Assembly: GCA_949287095.1 (NCBI GenBank)
Contig: CASEFA010000018.1
Coordinates: forward strand, 1-64,000
Length of the DNA: 64,000 nt
Direction: 5' to 3'
Origin: an uncultured Bacillota bacterium
GTDB taxonomy: Bacteria; Bacillota; Clostridia; Peptostreptococcales; Anaerovoracaceae
Shown here: positions 18,095 to 27,400 of the stretch, piece by piece
Layout of the letters: each line of letters starts with the position of its first letter
How positions within the stretch are numbered: the stretch's first letter is position 1
Made by a program: the position numbers and the translations under genes
The notes under the pieces: model-generated
What the model was told of the DNA's origin: nothing
Database searches by the model: none
Seen by the model: only the letters and a program-made list of their open reading frames with translations

Positions 18095-18832
18095 GTGATT
18101 AAGTTGAGCGGACGGCTGAAAGCTATTGCAGGTTTTGTAGAGAAGGGAGAGACCGTGGCCGACGTTGGAACCGACCACGGTTTTCTTCCCTTGTATCTGC
18201 TGGATAATGGAATATCCCCGAAGGTGATACTGACCGATGTGAGCCCGGGATCCCTCGATAAAGCAAGGCTGAGCTGTATTGAATACTTTGACAGGGAATT
18301 CGAGAAACGCATGGGGTCTGACTTTGAACTGAGACTGGGTGACGGACTGGAGCCGATTCTTCCCGGCGAGACAGAAACCGTCATAATGGCAGGAATGGGC
18401 GGACTCCTTATGAGTGAGATTATGGGGCAGGATATCGGTAAAACACGGACTTTCGGAAAGTTCATCCTGCAGCCGAGAAATAACGTTGGAAGGCTCAGAA
18501 AATGGCTCTATCTGTCAGGCTTCTATATCGCAGAAGAAACTCTGGTCAGGGAGAGAAACAGAATCTGCGAAATACTGAAGGTTATTCCGGCCGGGAAAGC
18601 AGAACGGAAGAGTCTTAAAGCGGCAGATGTGGAAGAGGATGTAATGTTCGAGTACCCCGATATGCTTGTCGATGAACCCAATCCGCTTACAGAAGAGTAT
18701 CTCAGGGTTCACCTTGAAAAGGAACAGGCAATAAGGGACAGAATCCTCAAGGGAAGTGACCGGAGCCGGCTGCGTATTACGGAAAACCGCATGGATCGCA
18801 TAAGTGGTCTTTACAGGAGATTGATGAAATGA
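18095..18832 (+). CDS. trmK: tRNA (adenine-22-N1)-methyltransferase
   Basis: A 245-residue SAM-dependent methyltransferase of the TrmK/YqfN family, which methylates A22 of bacterial tRNAs. The SAM motif VADVGTDHGFLPLYL is near residues 24-38 and MAGMGG near 98. The GTG start at 18095 is placed by an upstream AAAGGAGAC. It overlaps the next gene by 4 bp (ATGA), the common trmK-nif3 pairing after rpoD. Confidence 0.93.
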   Translation: MIKLSGRLKAIAGFVEKGETVADVGTDHGFLPLYLLDNGISPKVILTDVSPGSLDKARLSCIEYFDREFEKRMGSDFELRLGDGLEPILPGETETVIMAGMGGLLMSEIMGQDIGKTRTFGKFILQPRNNVGRLRKWLYLSGFYIAEETLVRERNRICEILKVIPAGKAERKSLKAADVEEDVMFEYPDMLVDEPNPLTEEYLRVHLEKEQAIRDRILKGSDRSRLRITENRMDRISGLYRRLMK

Positions 18833-19602
18833 AAATAAGTGAAGTAATAAGTATAGTAGACAGATTATGTCCGCCGGACCTTGCGGAGGAATGGGACAAC
18901 TGCGGATGGCAGGTGAACTGCGGCGATGATACTGTCTGCGGAATAATGACGACACTGGAAATCACAGAAGACACGATAAAGGAAGCTGAAGAGAATGGTG
19001 CAAATCTGATAATAACCCACCATCCTATGTTGTTTAACGGAATAAAAAATGTTGACGTAAATACGGTTTCTGGAAAATATATTCACAGGCTCATAGGCTG
19101 TGGAATATCCGTTTATTCATGTCATACCAACTTCGACAAAGTAAGCGGAGGAAACAACGACTATCTCGCAAAAGTGCTCGATCTGACGGATGTGGAGATT
19201 CTGGAGGACGGTTATACCAGGACGGGATGTTTGAAGGAAACTATGACTGTTTCAGAGTTTGCAGACTTTGTCAGAAGAAAACTCGGCCTGAAAGACTGTG
19301 CTGTCAGGGTGTGCGGCAATCCCGAAAAGCCGGTAAGGAAGGCCGGATGGTGCACAGGAGCAGGCTTTGATTTCGCAAAAAATGCCGCTGATGCCGGATG
19401 CGACGCTTTTATAACGGGAGATGTGAAATATCATGAGGCAAGAGAAACAGCCGAAAGCGGAGGAATGGCCGTAATAGACGCAGGCCATTACGGAACAGAG
19501 GTCAGCTTCGGAATAAATATGGCTGAAATCCTTACAGGCAGGCTGCCTTCCGGTATGAGAGTTTTTCCGTCCGAAAAAATCGCCGATTCATTCTTTTATT
19601 AA
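18829..19602 (+). CDS. Nif3-like dinuclear metal-centre protein
   Basis: A 257-residue protein of the NIF3/YqfO/YbgI family, which forms hexameric rings with a dimetal site. The metal-binding signature includes EEWDNCGWQVN near the N-terminus, ITHHPMLF near residue 63, and SCHTNFD. The function in bacteria remains unclear. It is the shorter form, without the extra central domain of YqfO. Translationally coupled to trmK by an ATGA overlap. Confidence 0.92.
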   Translation: MKISEVISIVDRLCPPDLAEEWDNCGWQVNCGDDTVCGIMTTLEITEDTIKEAEENGANLIITHHPMLFNGIKNVDVNTVSGKYIHRLIGCGISVYSCHTNFDKVSGGNNDYLAKVLDLTDVEILEDGYTRTGCLKETMTVSEFADFVRRKLGLKDCAVRVCGNPEKPVRKAGWCTGAGFDFAKNAADAGCDAFITGDVKYHEARETAESGGMAVIDAGHYGTEVSFGINMAEILTGRLPSGMRVFPSEKIADSFFY

Positions 19603-19607
19603 ACTTA

Positions 19608-19635
19608 TTGAAATTATTCACCCAGATGGTAAAAT
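19608..19635 (+). promoter_or_regulatory. Promoter for ridA
   Basis: TTGAAA (19608-19613), a 16-bp spacer and TAAAAT (19630-19635). It lies about 64 bp before the ridA start in the short gap after the nif3-like gene. Confidence 0.55.
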
Positions 19636-19698
19636 AATATTGTGAATTCAGAAGAGATAAGTTCTGAGCTCTTTTAGAAATCAAAGGAGGAGATACCA

Positions 19699-20076
19699 AT
19701 GAAAAAGACAATCATGGCAAAAGACGCACCTGCAGCGGTAGGTCCTTACGTACATGCGGTTCAGGCAGGAAATCTGCTTTATGCTTCCGGACAGCTGGGT
19801 CTGGTTCCTGAAACCGGCGAGCTTCCTGAAGGCATTGTTGCACAGACAAAGCAGAGCCTTGACAATGTAGGCGCTGTATTAAGGGCTGCAGGCTATGACT
19901 ATAAAGATGTAATCAAGACTACAGTCTTTATCGACAATATGGACGATTTCGGTACGGTAAATGAGATTTACGCTACGTATTTTACCGGAGAAACTCCAGC
20001 AAGATCCTGCGTTGAAGTTGCTAAACTTCCGAAGGGAGCTCTCGTAGAGGTTGAAGTTGTAGCGTATAAGGAATAG
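19699..20076 (+). CDS. ridA: RidA-family enamine/imine deaminase
   Basis: A 125-residue RidA (YjgF/YER057c/UK114) protein, which forms a homotrimer and hydrolyses reactive enamine/imine intermediates from PLP enzymes. The N-terminal APAAVGPYVHAV, the SGQLG motif and the catalytic arginine in TPARSCVEV with the downstream KGALVEVEVVA are all present. AAAGGAGGAG precedes the ATG. Single-gene unit with its own promoter and terminator. Confidence 0.95.
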   Translation: MKKTIMAKDAPAAVGPYVHAVQAGNLLYASGQLGLVPETGELPEGIVAQTKQSLDNVGAVLRAAGYDYKDVIKTTVFIDNMDDFGTVNEIYATYFTGETPARSCVEVAKLPKGALVEVEVVAYKE

Positions 20077-20099
20077 CCGAAATTCAGAAGAATAATCAG

Positions 20100-20138
20100 G
20101 AAGGCATGACTGAGATATGCGGTCAGCCTTCTTTTTTT
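20100..20138 (+). terminator. ridA terminator, overlapping the convergent exporter gene end
   Basis: GAAGGC...GCCTTC with an inner TGAC/GTCA pair, followed by seven T residues (20132-20138). It overlaps the last codons of the minus-strand EamA gene. Confidence 0.75.
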
Positions 20139-21049
20139 GTCAGGATATTAGCCGTATAAACTCCTGTCAGAATAAGAACAGCGCCGATTCCCTGGAGTAA
20201 AGAAAATGTTTCGCCAAGAATAAGTACGCCGGCAAATATGGAGACAAGGGTGGCTATTCCCATAAAGGAAGCGTTTCTGTTCACACCTATGTAGGCTATG
20301 GAGATGTTGGAAAGATAGAAGGCGATTATAGAGCAGCCTATGCCCTGGTAAATAACAGCCGAAAGAAACGCGGTATCGGTAAGAGGAAGCCTGATGAGAT
20401 CGTCAAAGGTTCCATCGAGCAGGGATTCCGACAGTGCCAGGATAACATAAAATATCGCACCAGTCAGGAGCATGGCATAGGTTATTTCAGAGCCCGTATA
20501 GTCTGAAGCCTTTGCGACAAATACGCTGTAAAGAGAATAGGAAACTACTGCGATAAACAGGAACAGATATCCCGTTAAAGAAAAGCTTGCTGAAGTTCCG
20601 GCAGCAAAAACGGTAATGAGAACGCCGGTCATAGTTATGCAAATTCCGGCGACCTGGGCAGGATACGGCTTTCTGTGCAGGATGACCGTAGAAAGTATTA
20701 CTGAAGTTACCGGAATGGCAGCAATAATAGAGCCGCTTTCAGAAGCAGTTGTAAGACTGATTCCGAATGTCTCCCCGAGAAAGTAAATGCACGGACAGAA
20801 GAGAGCGATTTTTACGAGAGGAGCGACAGACTTACCCTTGAAGTTCACTTTTATAATTCCTGACAATATAAGCAGCGTCATTACGAGAGCGCCTATGAGA
20901 AATCTCCAGCCCATCAGAGCAAGCTCGCTGGCGCTTCCTGTAGCCTGTTTGGTAAATATATAACTTAATCCGTAGATAAATTCACATATAAGCGCGCAAA
21001 TGCAGCCAATAAAAGTTCTGGCTGTCGCCGAATCAGAGTGTTTCTTCAT
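20123..21049 (-). CDS. EamA/DMT-family transporter
   Basis: A 308-residue membrane protein with about ten helices in two EamA repeats of the drug/metabolite transporter superfamily. The second repeat ends in the typical GETFSLLQGIGAVLILTGV. Members export or import small metabolites; the substrate is not predictable. The gene is convergent with ridA. Its upstream region contains two copies of ACTTATCATG (minus strand), a possible operator. Confidence 0.85.
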   Translation of the reverse strand: MKKHSDSATARTFIGCICALICEFIYGLSYIFTKQATGSASELALMGWRFLIGALVMTLLILSGIIKVNFKGKSVAPLVKIALFCPCIYFLGETFGISLTTASESGSIIAAIPVTSVILSTVILHRKPYPAQVAGICITMTGVLITVFAAGTSASFSLTGYLFLFIAVVSYSLYSVFVAKASDYTGSEITYAMLLTGAIFYVILALSESLLDGTFDDLIRLPLTDTAFLSAVIYQGIGCSIIAFYLSNISIAYIGVNRNASFMGIATLVSIFAGVLILGETFSLLQGIGAVLILTGVYTANILTKKEG

Positions 21050-21085
21050 GTGTTTTCCTCAGAGTCCGGCTTTCTGCATCCAATG

Positions 21086-21161
21086 CATGATAAGTCGGAA
21101 TTTTGGTTGATTAATACAGTGTACAGATGTAGAATAAAAATAGCTAACCTACATGATAAGT
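21086..21161. repeat. Two direct copies of CATGATAAGT upstream of the EamA gene
   Basis: Identical 10-mers at 21086-21095 and 21152-21161, 66 bp apart, in the leader of the minus-strand exporter gene. A further copy lies at the end of the activase gene near 28674. They may be an operator pair or chance. Confidence 0.35.
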
Positions 21162-21187
21162 ATAGTTCAATAGTATGAGGTTGTAAA

Positions 21188-21301
21188 GTGAAACAGGAAA
21201 AAGGAAGATGGGACTGGCTTATAAAGCTGGTTGGGTTTATTGTAATTTTACCAATTGTTGTGATAATTGATTTATGCAAAGATAGCAGGAAAAGACGGTA
21301 G
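21188..21301 (+). CDS. Putative 37-residue single-helix membrane protein
   Basis: A short frame from a GTG codon with GAGG upstream. It encodes a hydrophilic N-terminus (KQEKGRWDW), one hydrophobic helix rich in Ile/Val, and a basic tail (CKDSRKRR). No family recognised. It lies directly before a decayed nuclease remnant, so it may itself be debris. Confidence 0.3.
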   Translation: MKQEKGRWDWLIKLVGFIVILPIVVIIDLCKDSRKRR

Positions 21302-21309
21302 GCAAGTAA

Positions 21310-21720
21310 GCACGATGTGGAAATACTGTATTGAATTTAAATGATAAGTCCTGTACAATATTCTTAAACACAAAGTGTACATCTGAGAATATTCCCGGTG
21401 AGATTCGCCAGTTTTTCAATTTCGTCAACGAAAACGAGGTAGGCGATGATCCGATGTACGAGATACTCAGCCGAAGGATGACGGCGCTAAATGAGTGGAA
21501 TAACCCCTGGAGGAGGGATGTTATGAGACTTGACCAGGAATTCCACAGAGCAGAGCGGAAAGCAATGGAAAAAGGAATGGCGGAAGGGTTAGCTAAGGGA
21601 GCCAGAGAGCAGTGTATTATAATTGCAAAAGAGATGCTTAAGGATGGTATGAAACCAGAAAAGGTCGCAGAATTGACCAAACTGACTATGGGAGAAGTAG
21701 AAGCACTTATAAAGACTTGA
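21310..21720 (+). pseudogene. Truncated Rpn/PD-(D/E)XK nuclease-family transposase remnant
   Basis: The open frame (stop upstream at 21307) keeps only the C-terminal part of the Rpn/TIGR01784 family: IFLNTK, a linker, then the MEKGMAEGLAKGAREQ helix and a helical tail ending MTMGEVEALIKT-like. The N-terminal nuclease domain with the catalytic D/E-x-K residues is missing, and no ATG is available before IFLNTK (only TTG). These recombination-promoting nucleases are frequently seen as degraded, multi-copy genes in Clostridia. Confidence 0.7.
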
Positions 21721-21738
21721 AACACTGAGGATATCGCA

Positions 21739-21766
21739 GGAGGGTACTTTTGTATCCTCTGTTTTT
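21739..21766 (+). terminator. Hairpin with T tail
   Basis: GAGGGTAC, a TTTT loop and GTATCCTC form an 8-bp stem with one G-U pair, followed by TGTTTTTC. It lies between the Rpn remnant and the SIMPL gene. Confidence 0.55.
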
Positions 21767-21790
21767 CTTGAAAACAGGAAAGGATGAAGT

Positions 21791-22444
21791 ATGAGAACTA
21801 TCAAGGTTACCGGAAGAGGGCACCTGAAAGCCAAACCGGATATTACGAGAATAACGATAACTCTTGAAAACACAGATAGAGATTATGACAACACACTGAG
21901 AAAATCAGCGAAAGACACGGAAGAACTGAAAAAACTTATTGCCGGTACCGGTCTGGAAACAAGCAGCATTAAAACTTTGCATTTTAACATAGACACGAAA
22001 TATGAAAGCTACCGTGAGAACGACGAATATAAGAGAAGGTTTGTCGGATATGAATATAAACATAGGATGAAAGTTGAGTTTGAAAATGATAATGACATAC
22101 TCGGAAGGGTTCTTTATGCCCTTGGACACAGTAAGCTTTCACCGGAATTCAGGATAAGCTGTGCGGTCAAAAATCCGGAAAGTGCCAGGAACAGTCTTTT
22201 AAAAAAGGCCGTCGAAGATGCAAAAGAAAAGGCTGAAATTCTTGCCGGGGCAGCATGCGTGGCATTGAAGGATATACTGACTGTCGATTATTCATGGGGA
22301 GAAATTGATATAACATATGAATCTGTTAAATTGGCAAAATCGATATCAGTTGCCGAAGATTCAACAGATGCATATAATCTGGATATAGAACCCGATGATA
22401 TCGATATTGAAGATACTGTTACTGTCATATGGGAAATTGAATGA
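21791..22444 (+). CDS. SIMPL-domain (DUF541) protein
   Basis: A 217-residue protein with the SIMPL/BP26-like fold (DUF541), starting with the typical IKVTGRGHLKAKPDITRI and containing YEYKHRMKVEF. Many relatives are exported, but this one lacks a signal peptide and is probably cytoplasmic. Function unknown; family members form ring-like oligomers. It ends with an acidic segment (DIEPDDIDIED). AAAGGATGAAGT precedes the ATG. Confidence 0.85.
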   Translation: MRTIKVTGRGHLKAKPDITRITITLENTDRDYDNTLRKSAKDTEELKKLIAGTGLETSSIKTLHFNIDTKYESYRENDEYKRRFVGYEYKHRMKVEFENDNDILGRVLYALGHSKLSPEFRISCAVKNPESARNSLLKKAVEDAKEKAEILAGAACVALKDILTVDYSWGEIDITYESVKLAKSISVAEDSTDAYNLDIEPDDIDIEDTVTVIWEIE

Positions 22445-22484
22445 TGTAGGTGAGAAAAATCGTCCGATAACACAATTTTAGGTA

Positions 22485-22513
22485 TGGTTTTAACGCGGAT
22501 TTTGTGATAAAAT
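22485..22513 (+). promoter_or_regulatory. Probable rnpB promoter
   Basis: A weak TGGTTT (22485-22490), 17-bp spacer and TAAAAT (22508-22513). Transcription would start about seven bases later at 22520, exactly the 5' end deduced for the RNase P RNA. Confidence 0.5.
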
Positions 22514-22519
22514 TACATA

Positions 22520-22880
22520 GTTATGGGCAGGCCAGACAATCGCGTGCTGCGGGGGTACCCGGGGCATGAGGAAAGTCCGGGCTCCGCAGGGCAAGGATGC
22601 CGGATAACGTCCGGCGTGGGTAACCATAGGGAAAGTGCAACAGAAACATTCCGCCGAAACAGGTAACGCTGTGGTAAGGTTGAAATGGTGAGGTAAGAGC
22701 TCACCGGCGTCATGGAGACATGGCGGCCGTGTAAACCCCATCCGGAGCAAGGTCGAAATGGGCGTAAAAGGCGGCGGCCCGTCGCTGCCCGACAGGTGGA
22801 CCGCATGAGCGAGCAGTAATGTTTCGCCACAGATAGATGATTGTCTAATACAGAACCCGGCTTACAGACCTACCCGTAAC
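22520..22880 (+). ncRNA. rnpB: RNase P RNA (M1-like, type A)
   Basis: The catalytic RNA that matures tRNA 5' ends. Diagnostic conserved blocks are present: GAGGAAAGTCCGGGCTCC near the 5' end, ACAGAAAC and the CGAAACAGG region in the middle, and AGATAGATGATTGTC with ACAGAACCCGGCTTA near the 3' end. The ends pair as the P1 helix (22520-22531 with 22869-22880). Type A is judged from the overall length of about 361 nt and layout. A terminator-like hairpin follows. Confidence 0.95.
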
Positions 22881-22896
22881 TTTGACTACAGAGGTG

Positions 22897-22940
22897 CAGG
22901 CTTGATGTGATTTTTAAGTTACTTCAGGCCTGGATTTTTT
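22897..22940 (+). terminator. rnpB terminator
   Basis: CAGGCTTGA pairs with TCAGGCCTG (one G-U pair) and is followed by GATTTTTT. It sits 17 bp after the RNase P RNA. Confidence 0.6.
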
Positions 22941-22995
22941 AACTTATAGAAGTCGCCTGCTATGCGGGCAGAATATTAGAGGCAGGAGTGATTTA

Positions 22996-24393
22996 ATGAC
23001 TGAAAACAAGGAAATTATGACTGATGTTCAGGAAGTGCAGGCTCAGGAAGGCCACGAGGAAAACAAAATGGGCACTGCGCCCGTCGGAAAGCTTCTCGCT
23101 TCCATGGCATGGCCTGCAATACTTTCAATGCTGATTTCAGCTCTCTATAACGTTGTAGACAGTATATTCGTAGCTATGATCAGCCAGAAAGCCCTTACTG
23201 CGGTTTCTCTGGTAATGCCTGTCCAGATGCTGATAACGGCTCTCGCCGTAGGAAGCGGAGTGGGCGTGAACTCGCTGATTGCAAGAAGACTCGGAGCGAA
23301 GAGGTTTGAGGAGGCTGACAAAGCCGCCAGCACCAGCGTGAGAATAGCCGTATTTAACTATATAATATTCCTCATAGTAGGCCTGTTCCTTACGGTGCCT
23401 TTCATGAACGCATACACCAGCGATTCTGAAATATTCGAGGGTGGCGTGACCTATATGAGGATAGTCACCTGCGCAAGCCTTTTCATAATGGTGGAAATAT
23501 CCCTTGAGAAAGTGCTTCAGTCAACAGGAAACATGCTGGCGCCGATGCTGACAAGCCTTACCGGAGCCATTACTAACATAATCCTTGACCCGATTCTCAT
23601 ATTCGGGCTTTTAGGCGCTCCTAAGATGGGGATTGCAGGCGCGGCTGTTGCCACAGTTGCAGGTCAGGCTCTTGCCATGACCGTTGCGCTCTTTGTCGTA
23701 CTTACAAGAGAGCACGCTGTAAAAGTGAGACTTATAAGATTTAAAATGGACTGGCATGTGGTAAAGGATATATATGCCGTAGGATTTCCGTCCATAATCA
23801 TGCAGGCCATAGGCTCCGTTATGCTCCTCGGATACAACGCTATCCTTGCGGCAAGCGCTACGGCGGTTGCAGTGCTGGGAATCTACTTCAAGCTCCAGTC
23901 CTTCGTCTTTATGCCGGTGTTCGGACTGAACCAGGGAGCAATGCCAATCATGGGATATAACTTCGGAGCCAGAAACAAGCACCGTCTCATGAGAACGTAC
24001 AAGCTGGGTCTCATAACGGCCATAATCATAATGGCCATAGGAACTCTGCTGTTCCAGCTGTTCCCGCAGGTATTTCTGCTCATGTTCAACGCGGACAGCG
24101 AAATGCTGGAAATGGGAGTGCCGGCTTTGAGGCTTATAAGCATATGCTTCCTTCCGGCGGCGTTCGGCATTATGACGTCCACACTTTTCCAGGGAACGGG
24201 ACACGGCATATACAGCCTGTTCGCATCCCTCATCAGACAGCTTATCGGAATCCTGCCGCTGGCGTATATTCTGTATAATCTGGCGGGAGTTACGGCTTCC
24301 TGGATGTCATTCCCGCTGGCGGAGATTATAGGACTGATTTACTCGGCGCTTATGTTCAGACATCTTTACAACAAGGAAATCAGAAATTTATAG
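22996..24393 (+). CDS. MATE-family efflux transporter
   Basis: A 465-residue membrane protein with 12 predicted helices in two MatE repeats. N-terminal signatures are MAWPAILSMLISALYNVVDS and GVGVNSLIARRLG; FGLNQGAMPIMGYNFGA marks the second half. It would expel drugs or metabolites using Na+ or H+ gradients. A hydrophilic, Glu/Gln-rich N-terminal tail of about 30 residues precedes the first helix. GAGGCAGGAG lies upstream of the ATG. Confidence 0.92.
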   Translation: MTENKEIMTDVQEVQAQEGHEENKMGTAPVGKLLASMAWPAILSMLISALYNVVDSIFVAMISQKALTAVSLVMPVQMLITALAVGSGVGVNSLIARRLGAKRFEEADKAASTSVRIAVFNYIIFLIVGLFLTVPFMNAYTSDSEIFEGGVTYMRIVTCASLFIMVEISLEKVLQSTGNMLAPMLTSLTGAITNIILDPILIFGLLGAPKMGIAGAAVATVAGQALAMTVALFVVLTREHAVKVRLIRFKMDWHVVKDIYAVGFPSIIMQAIGSVMLLGYNAILAASATAVAVLGIYFKLQSFVFMPVFGLNQGAMPIMGYNFGARNKHRLMRTYKLGLITAIIIMAIGTLLFQLFPQVFLLMFNADSEMLEMGVPALRLISICFLPAAFGIMTSTLFQGTGHGIYSLFASLIRQLIGILPLAYILYNLAGVTASWMSFPLAEIIGLIYSALMFRHLYNKEIRNL

Positions 24394-24419
24394 AAGAGGT
24401 ATTTTTACAGAGGTAAAAC

Positions 24420-27400
24420 ATGAAATTAGGAATTGACATTGGTTCCACGACCGTAAAACTCGTTCTGACAGAGGATTCGGGAGATATAATCTATTCCAGA
24501 TACGAAAGACACATGTCGGACGTATTTGAAAAGGTCAGAGAACTGATTCAGGATCTTTATGACAAATACGGAGACATTACCTTAAGGCCGGTTATCACCG
24601 GATCGGGCGGACTTTCCCTTGCAACGGTTCTGGGAATTCCTTTTGAGCAGGAGGTTATAGCCTGCAGCCGCGCCGTGGAGACTCTCATTCCGGAGACGGA
24701 CGTAGCCATTGAGCTGGGAGGAGAGGACGCGAAGATTACGTTCTACGGCGCCACCATCGAGCAGAGAATGAACGGAACATGCGCAGGCGGTACCGGCGCG
24801 TTCATAGACCAGATGGCAATACTTTTGAACACCGACGCGGGAGGACTTAACGAGGCGGCCAAAAGCCACAAGATGATATATCCTATTGCCGCAAGATGCG
24901 GCGTATTCGCAAAGACCGACATCCAGCCCCTCATAAACGACGGAGCTTCGGTGCCGGATCTTGCCGCGTCCATTTTCCAGGCTGTCGTCAACCAGACCAT
25001 AAGCGGGCTGGCCTGCGGACACACCATAAGGGGGAAGGTGGCTTTTCTGGGCGGACCGCTGTCGTTTTTGTCGGAGCTCAGGGAGAGATTTATAGAAACT
25101 CTGGAGCTTAAGGACGATGACGTGATATTCCCGGAGGATTCCAGATACTTCGTTGCAATCGGCGCGGCCATGCTTGCGGAAAAGAGCGACGAGATAAGCC
25201 TTGAGGCTCTCACTGACAAGCTTAACAATGCCGATCAGAGCCAGCTTTCCGATACAAAGCATATAGAGCCGCTGTTCGCGTCCCGGGAGGAGTACGACAG
25301 ATTCCTTGCAAGACACGGTCAGCACACCATAAGAAAAAAAGATATAAAGAAGGCCAGAAACGAGGTGTATCTGGGAATCGATGCGGGTTCCACCACCACC
25401 AAGGCCACGCTCATAGATAAAGACAACAACCTTCTCTACTCCTTCTACAGGAGCAACGAGGGTAATCCTATAGAAGCCGTAAAGACCATGCTGAAGGAGC
25501 TTTATTCCCAGCTTCCTGAAAACGCCTTTATCGCCAATACCTGCGTGACAGGCTACGGCGAAGGGCTTATTAAAGCTGCGTTTAAGGCCGATATGGGCGA
25601 AATAGAGACAATGGCCCATTACAGGGCCGCAGAGGCTTTCCTTCCGGGAGTAGACTTCATTCTGGATATAGGCGGCCAGGATATGAAGTGTATGAAGATA
25701 AAGGACGGAGCCATCTACAATATCATGCTAAACGAGGCATGCTCTTCAGGCTGCGGTTCGTTCCTTGAGACGTACGCAAAATCCGTAAATCTCGATACGA
25801 GAGCCTTCGCAAAGGAAGCGCTCTTTGCCGAAAATCCCGTTGATCTGGGAACAAGATGCACGGTATTTATGAACTCCAAGGTAAAGCAGGCCCAGAAAGA
25901 GGGCGCCACCATCGGAGATATTTCCGCAGGACTTTCATATTCGGTCATAAAAAATGCTCTCTACAAGGTTATAAAGCTGAGAAATCCCGACGAGGCGGGA
26001 GACAAGATAGTCGTTCAGGGCGGAACGTTCATGAACGACGCCGTTCTCAGAAGTATAGAAAAGATAATCGGTAGAGACGTTGTGAGACCTGACATTGCAG
26101 GGCTCATGGGCGCTTACGGCTGCGCGCTCATCGCCAAGGAAAACTATATAGAGGATACCGAGTCTTCCATCCTTTCAAGAGAAGCTCTCGACGATTTTAC
26201 GGTAGAACATACCAACGGCAGGTGCAAAGGCTGCGAGAACAGGTGTATTCTGACTATAAACAGATTTCACGACGGCTCCAAGTTCGTAACCGGAAACCGC
26301 TGCGAGAAGGGAGCGGGAGGGGAGAGAAGCTCCAACGACATTCCTGACCTTTACGACTACAAGTTCAAGAGACTTTTCGGCTACAAGCCTCTTTCGGATT
26401 TTGATGCAGAGCGCGGAACCATAGGTATTCCGAGGGTTCTCAACATGTACGAGGACTACCCGTTCTGGTTTACATTCTTCTCGGCTCTGAAGTTCAGAGT
26501 GGTTCTGTCACCGGCTTCGACGAAGAAAATATACGAGATGGGAATGGAGACCATTTCCTCAGACACGGCATGCTATCCTGCAAAGCTGGTGCACGGCCAC
26601 ATTAAATGGCTTACGGAGCAGGGCGTGAAGTGGATATTCTATCCGTGCATCAACTACGAGAGAAACGAGGATGAAGGAGCTCCAAACCACTACAATTGTC
26701 CGATAGTTGCAACGTACCCGGAGGTAATAGCCAACAACATGGATGACGTCTTTGAGGAGTACGGAGTGAGATTTACTCATCCTTTCCTGCCTTACGACAA
26801 CGACCTGAGACTTGCCCACGAGCTTTCCGAGATCCTGAAGCCTTATCATATCGAAAAGGATGAGATAATGAAGGCTGTGACAAAGGCCCGTAAAGAGCAG
26901 AACGCCTTCAAGGACGATATAAGGAAGCAGGGTGAGTACGCCCTCAGATACGCAAGGGCTAACCACAAAAAGTGCGTCGTTCTTTCGGGAAGGCCGTACC
27001 ACGTGGATCCTGAAATAAACCACGGAATAAACAAGCTGATAAACTCCTTTGACCTTGTGGTTCTCACGGAGGATTCAGTCGCTCACATGGGTAAACTTGA
27101 GAGACCTCTCAGAGTTCTCGACCAGTGGGTATACCACTCCAGACTTTACAAGGCTGCCGATTTTGCCGGAAGGTGCGACGACGTCGAGATAATTCAGCTC
27201 AATTCCTTCGGATGCGGTCTTGACGCCGTTACGACGGATCAGGTTGAGGAGATATGCAGAGCCCATAACAAACTCTACACCGTTCTTAAGATAGACGAAG
27301 GTTCCAATCTGGGCGCCATTAAGATCAGGATCAGATCTCTTAAGGCTGCCATGGAGGCGAGGGACAAAAACGACATTCACGTGGTTCCTGAAATCGAACC

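Noticed and set aside
17386..18465. Long open frame on the minus strand across rpoD and trmK
   Set aside because: It lies entirely antisense to two well-supported genes and its Ser/Phe-rich composition is that of a reverse-strand shadow.
21046..21279. Possible 77-residue minus-strand gene upstream of the EamA exporter
   Set aside because: No ribosome binding site and unusual composition; the interval is better explained as the exporter leader.
22490..22830. Minus-strand reading frames of 86 and 105 codons
   Set aside because: They are antisense to the RNase P RNA, whose conserved sequence explains the region.
24582..25619. 345-codon minus-strand frame inside the activase gene
   Set aside because: No ribosome binding site or family resemblance; the opposite strand encodes a clear ATPase domain.
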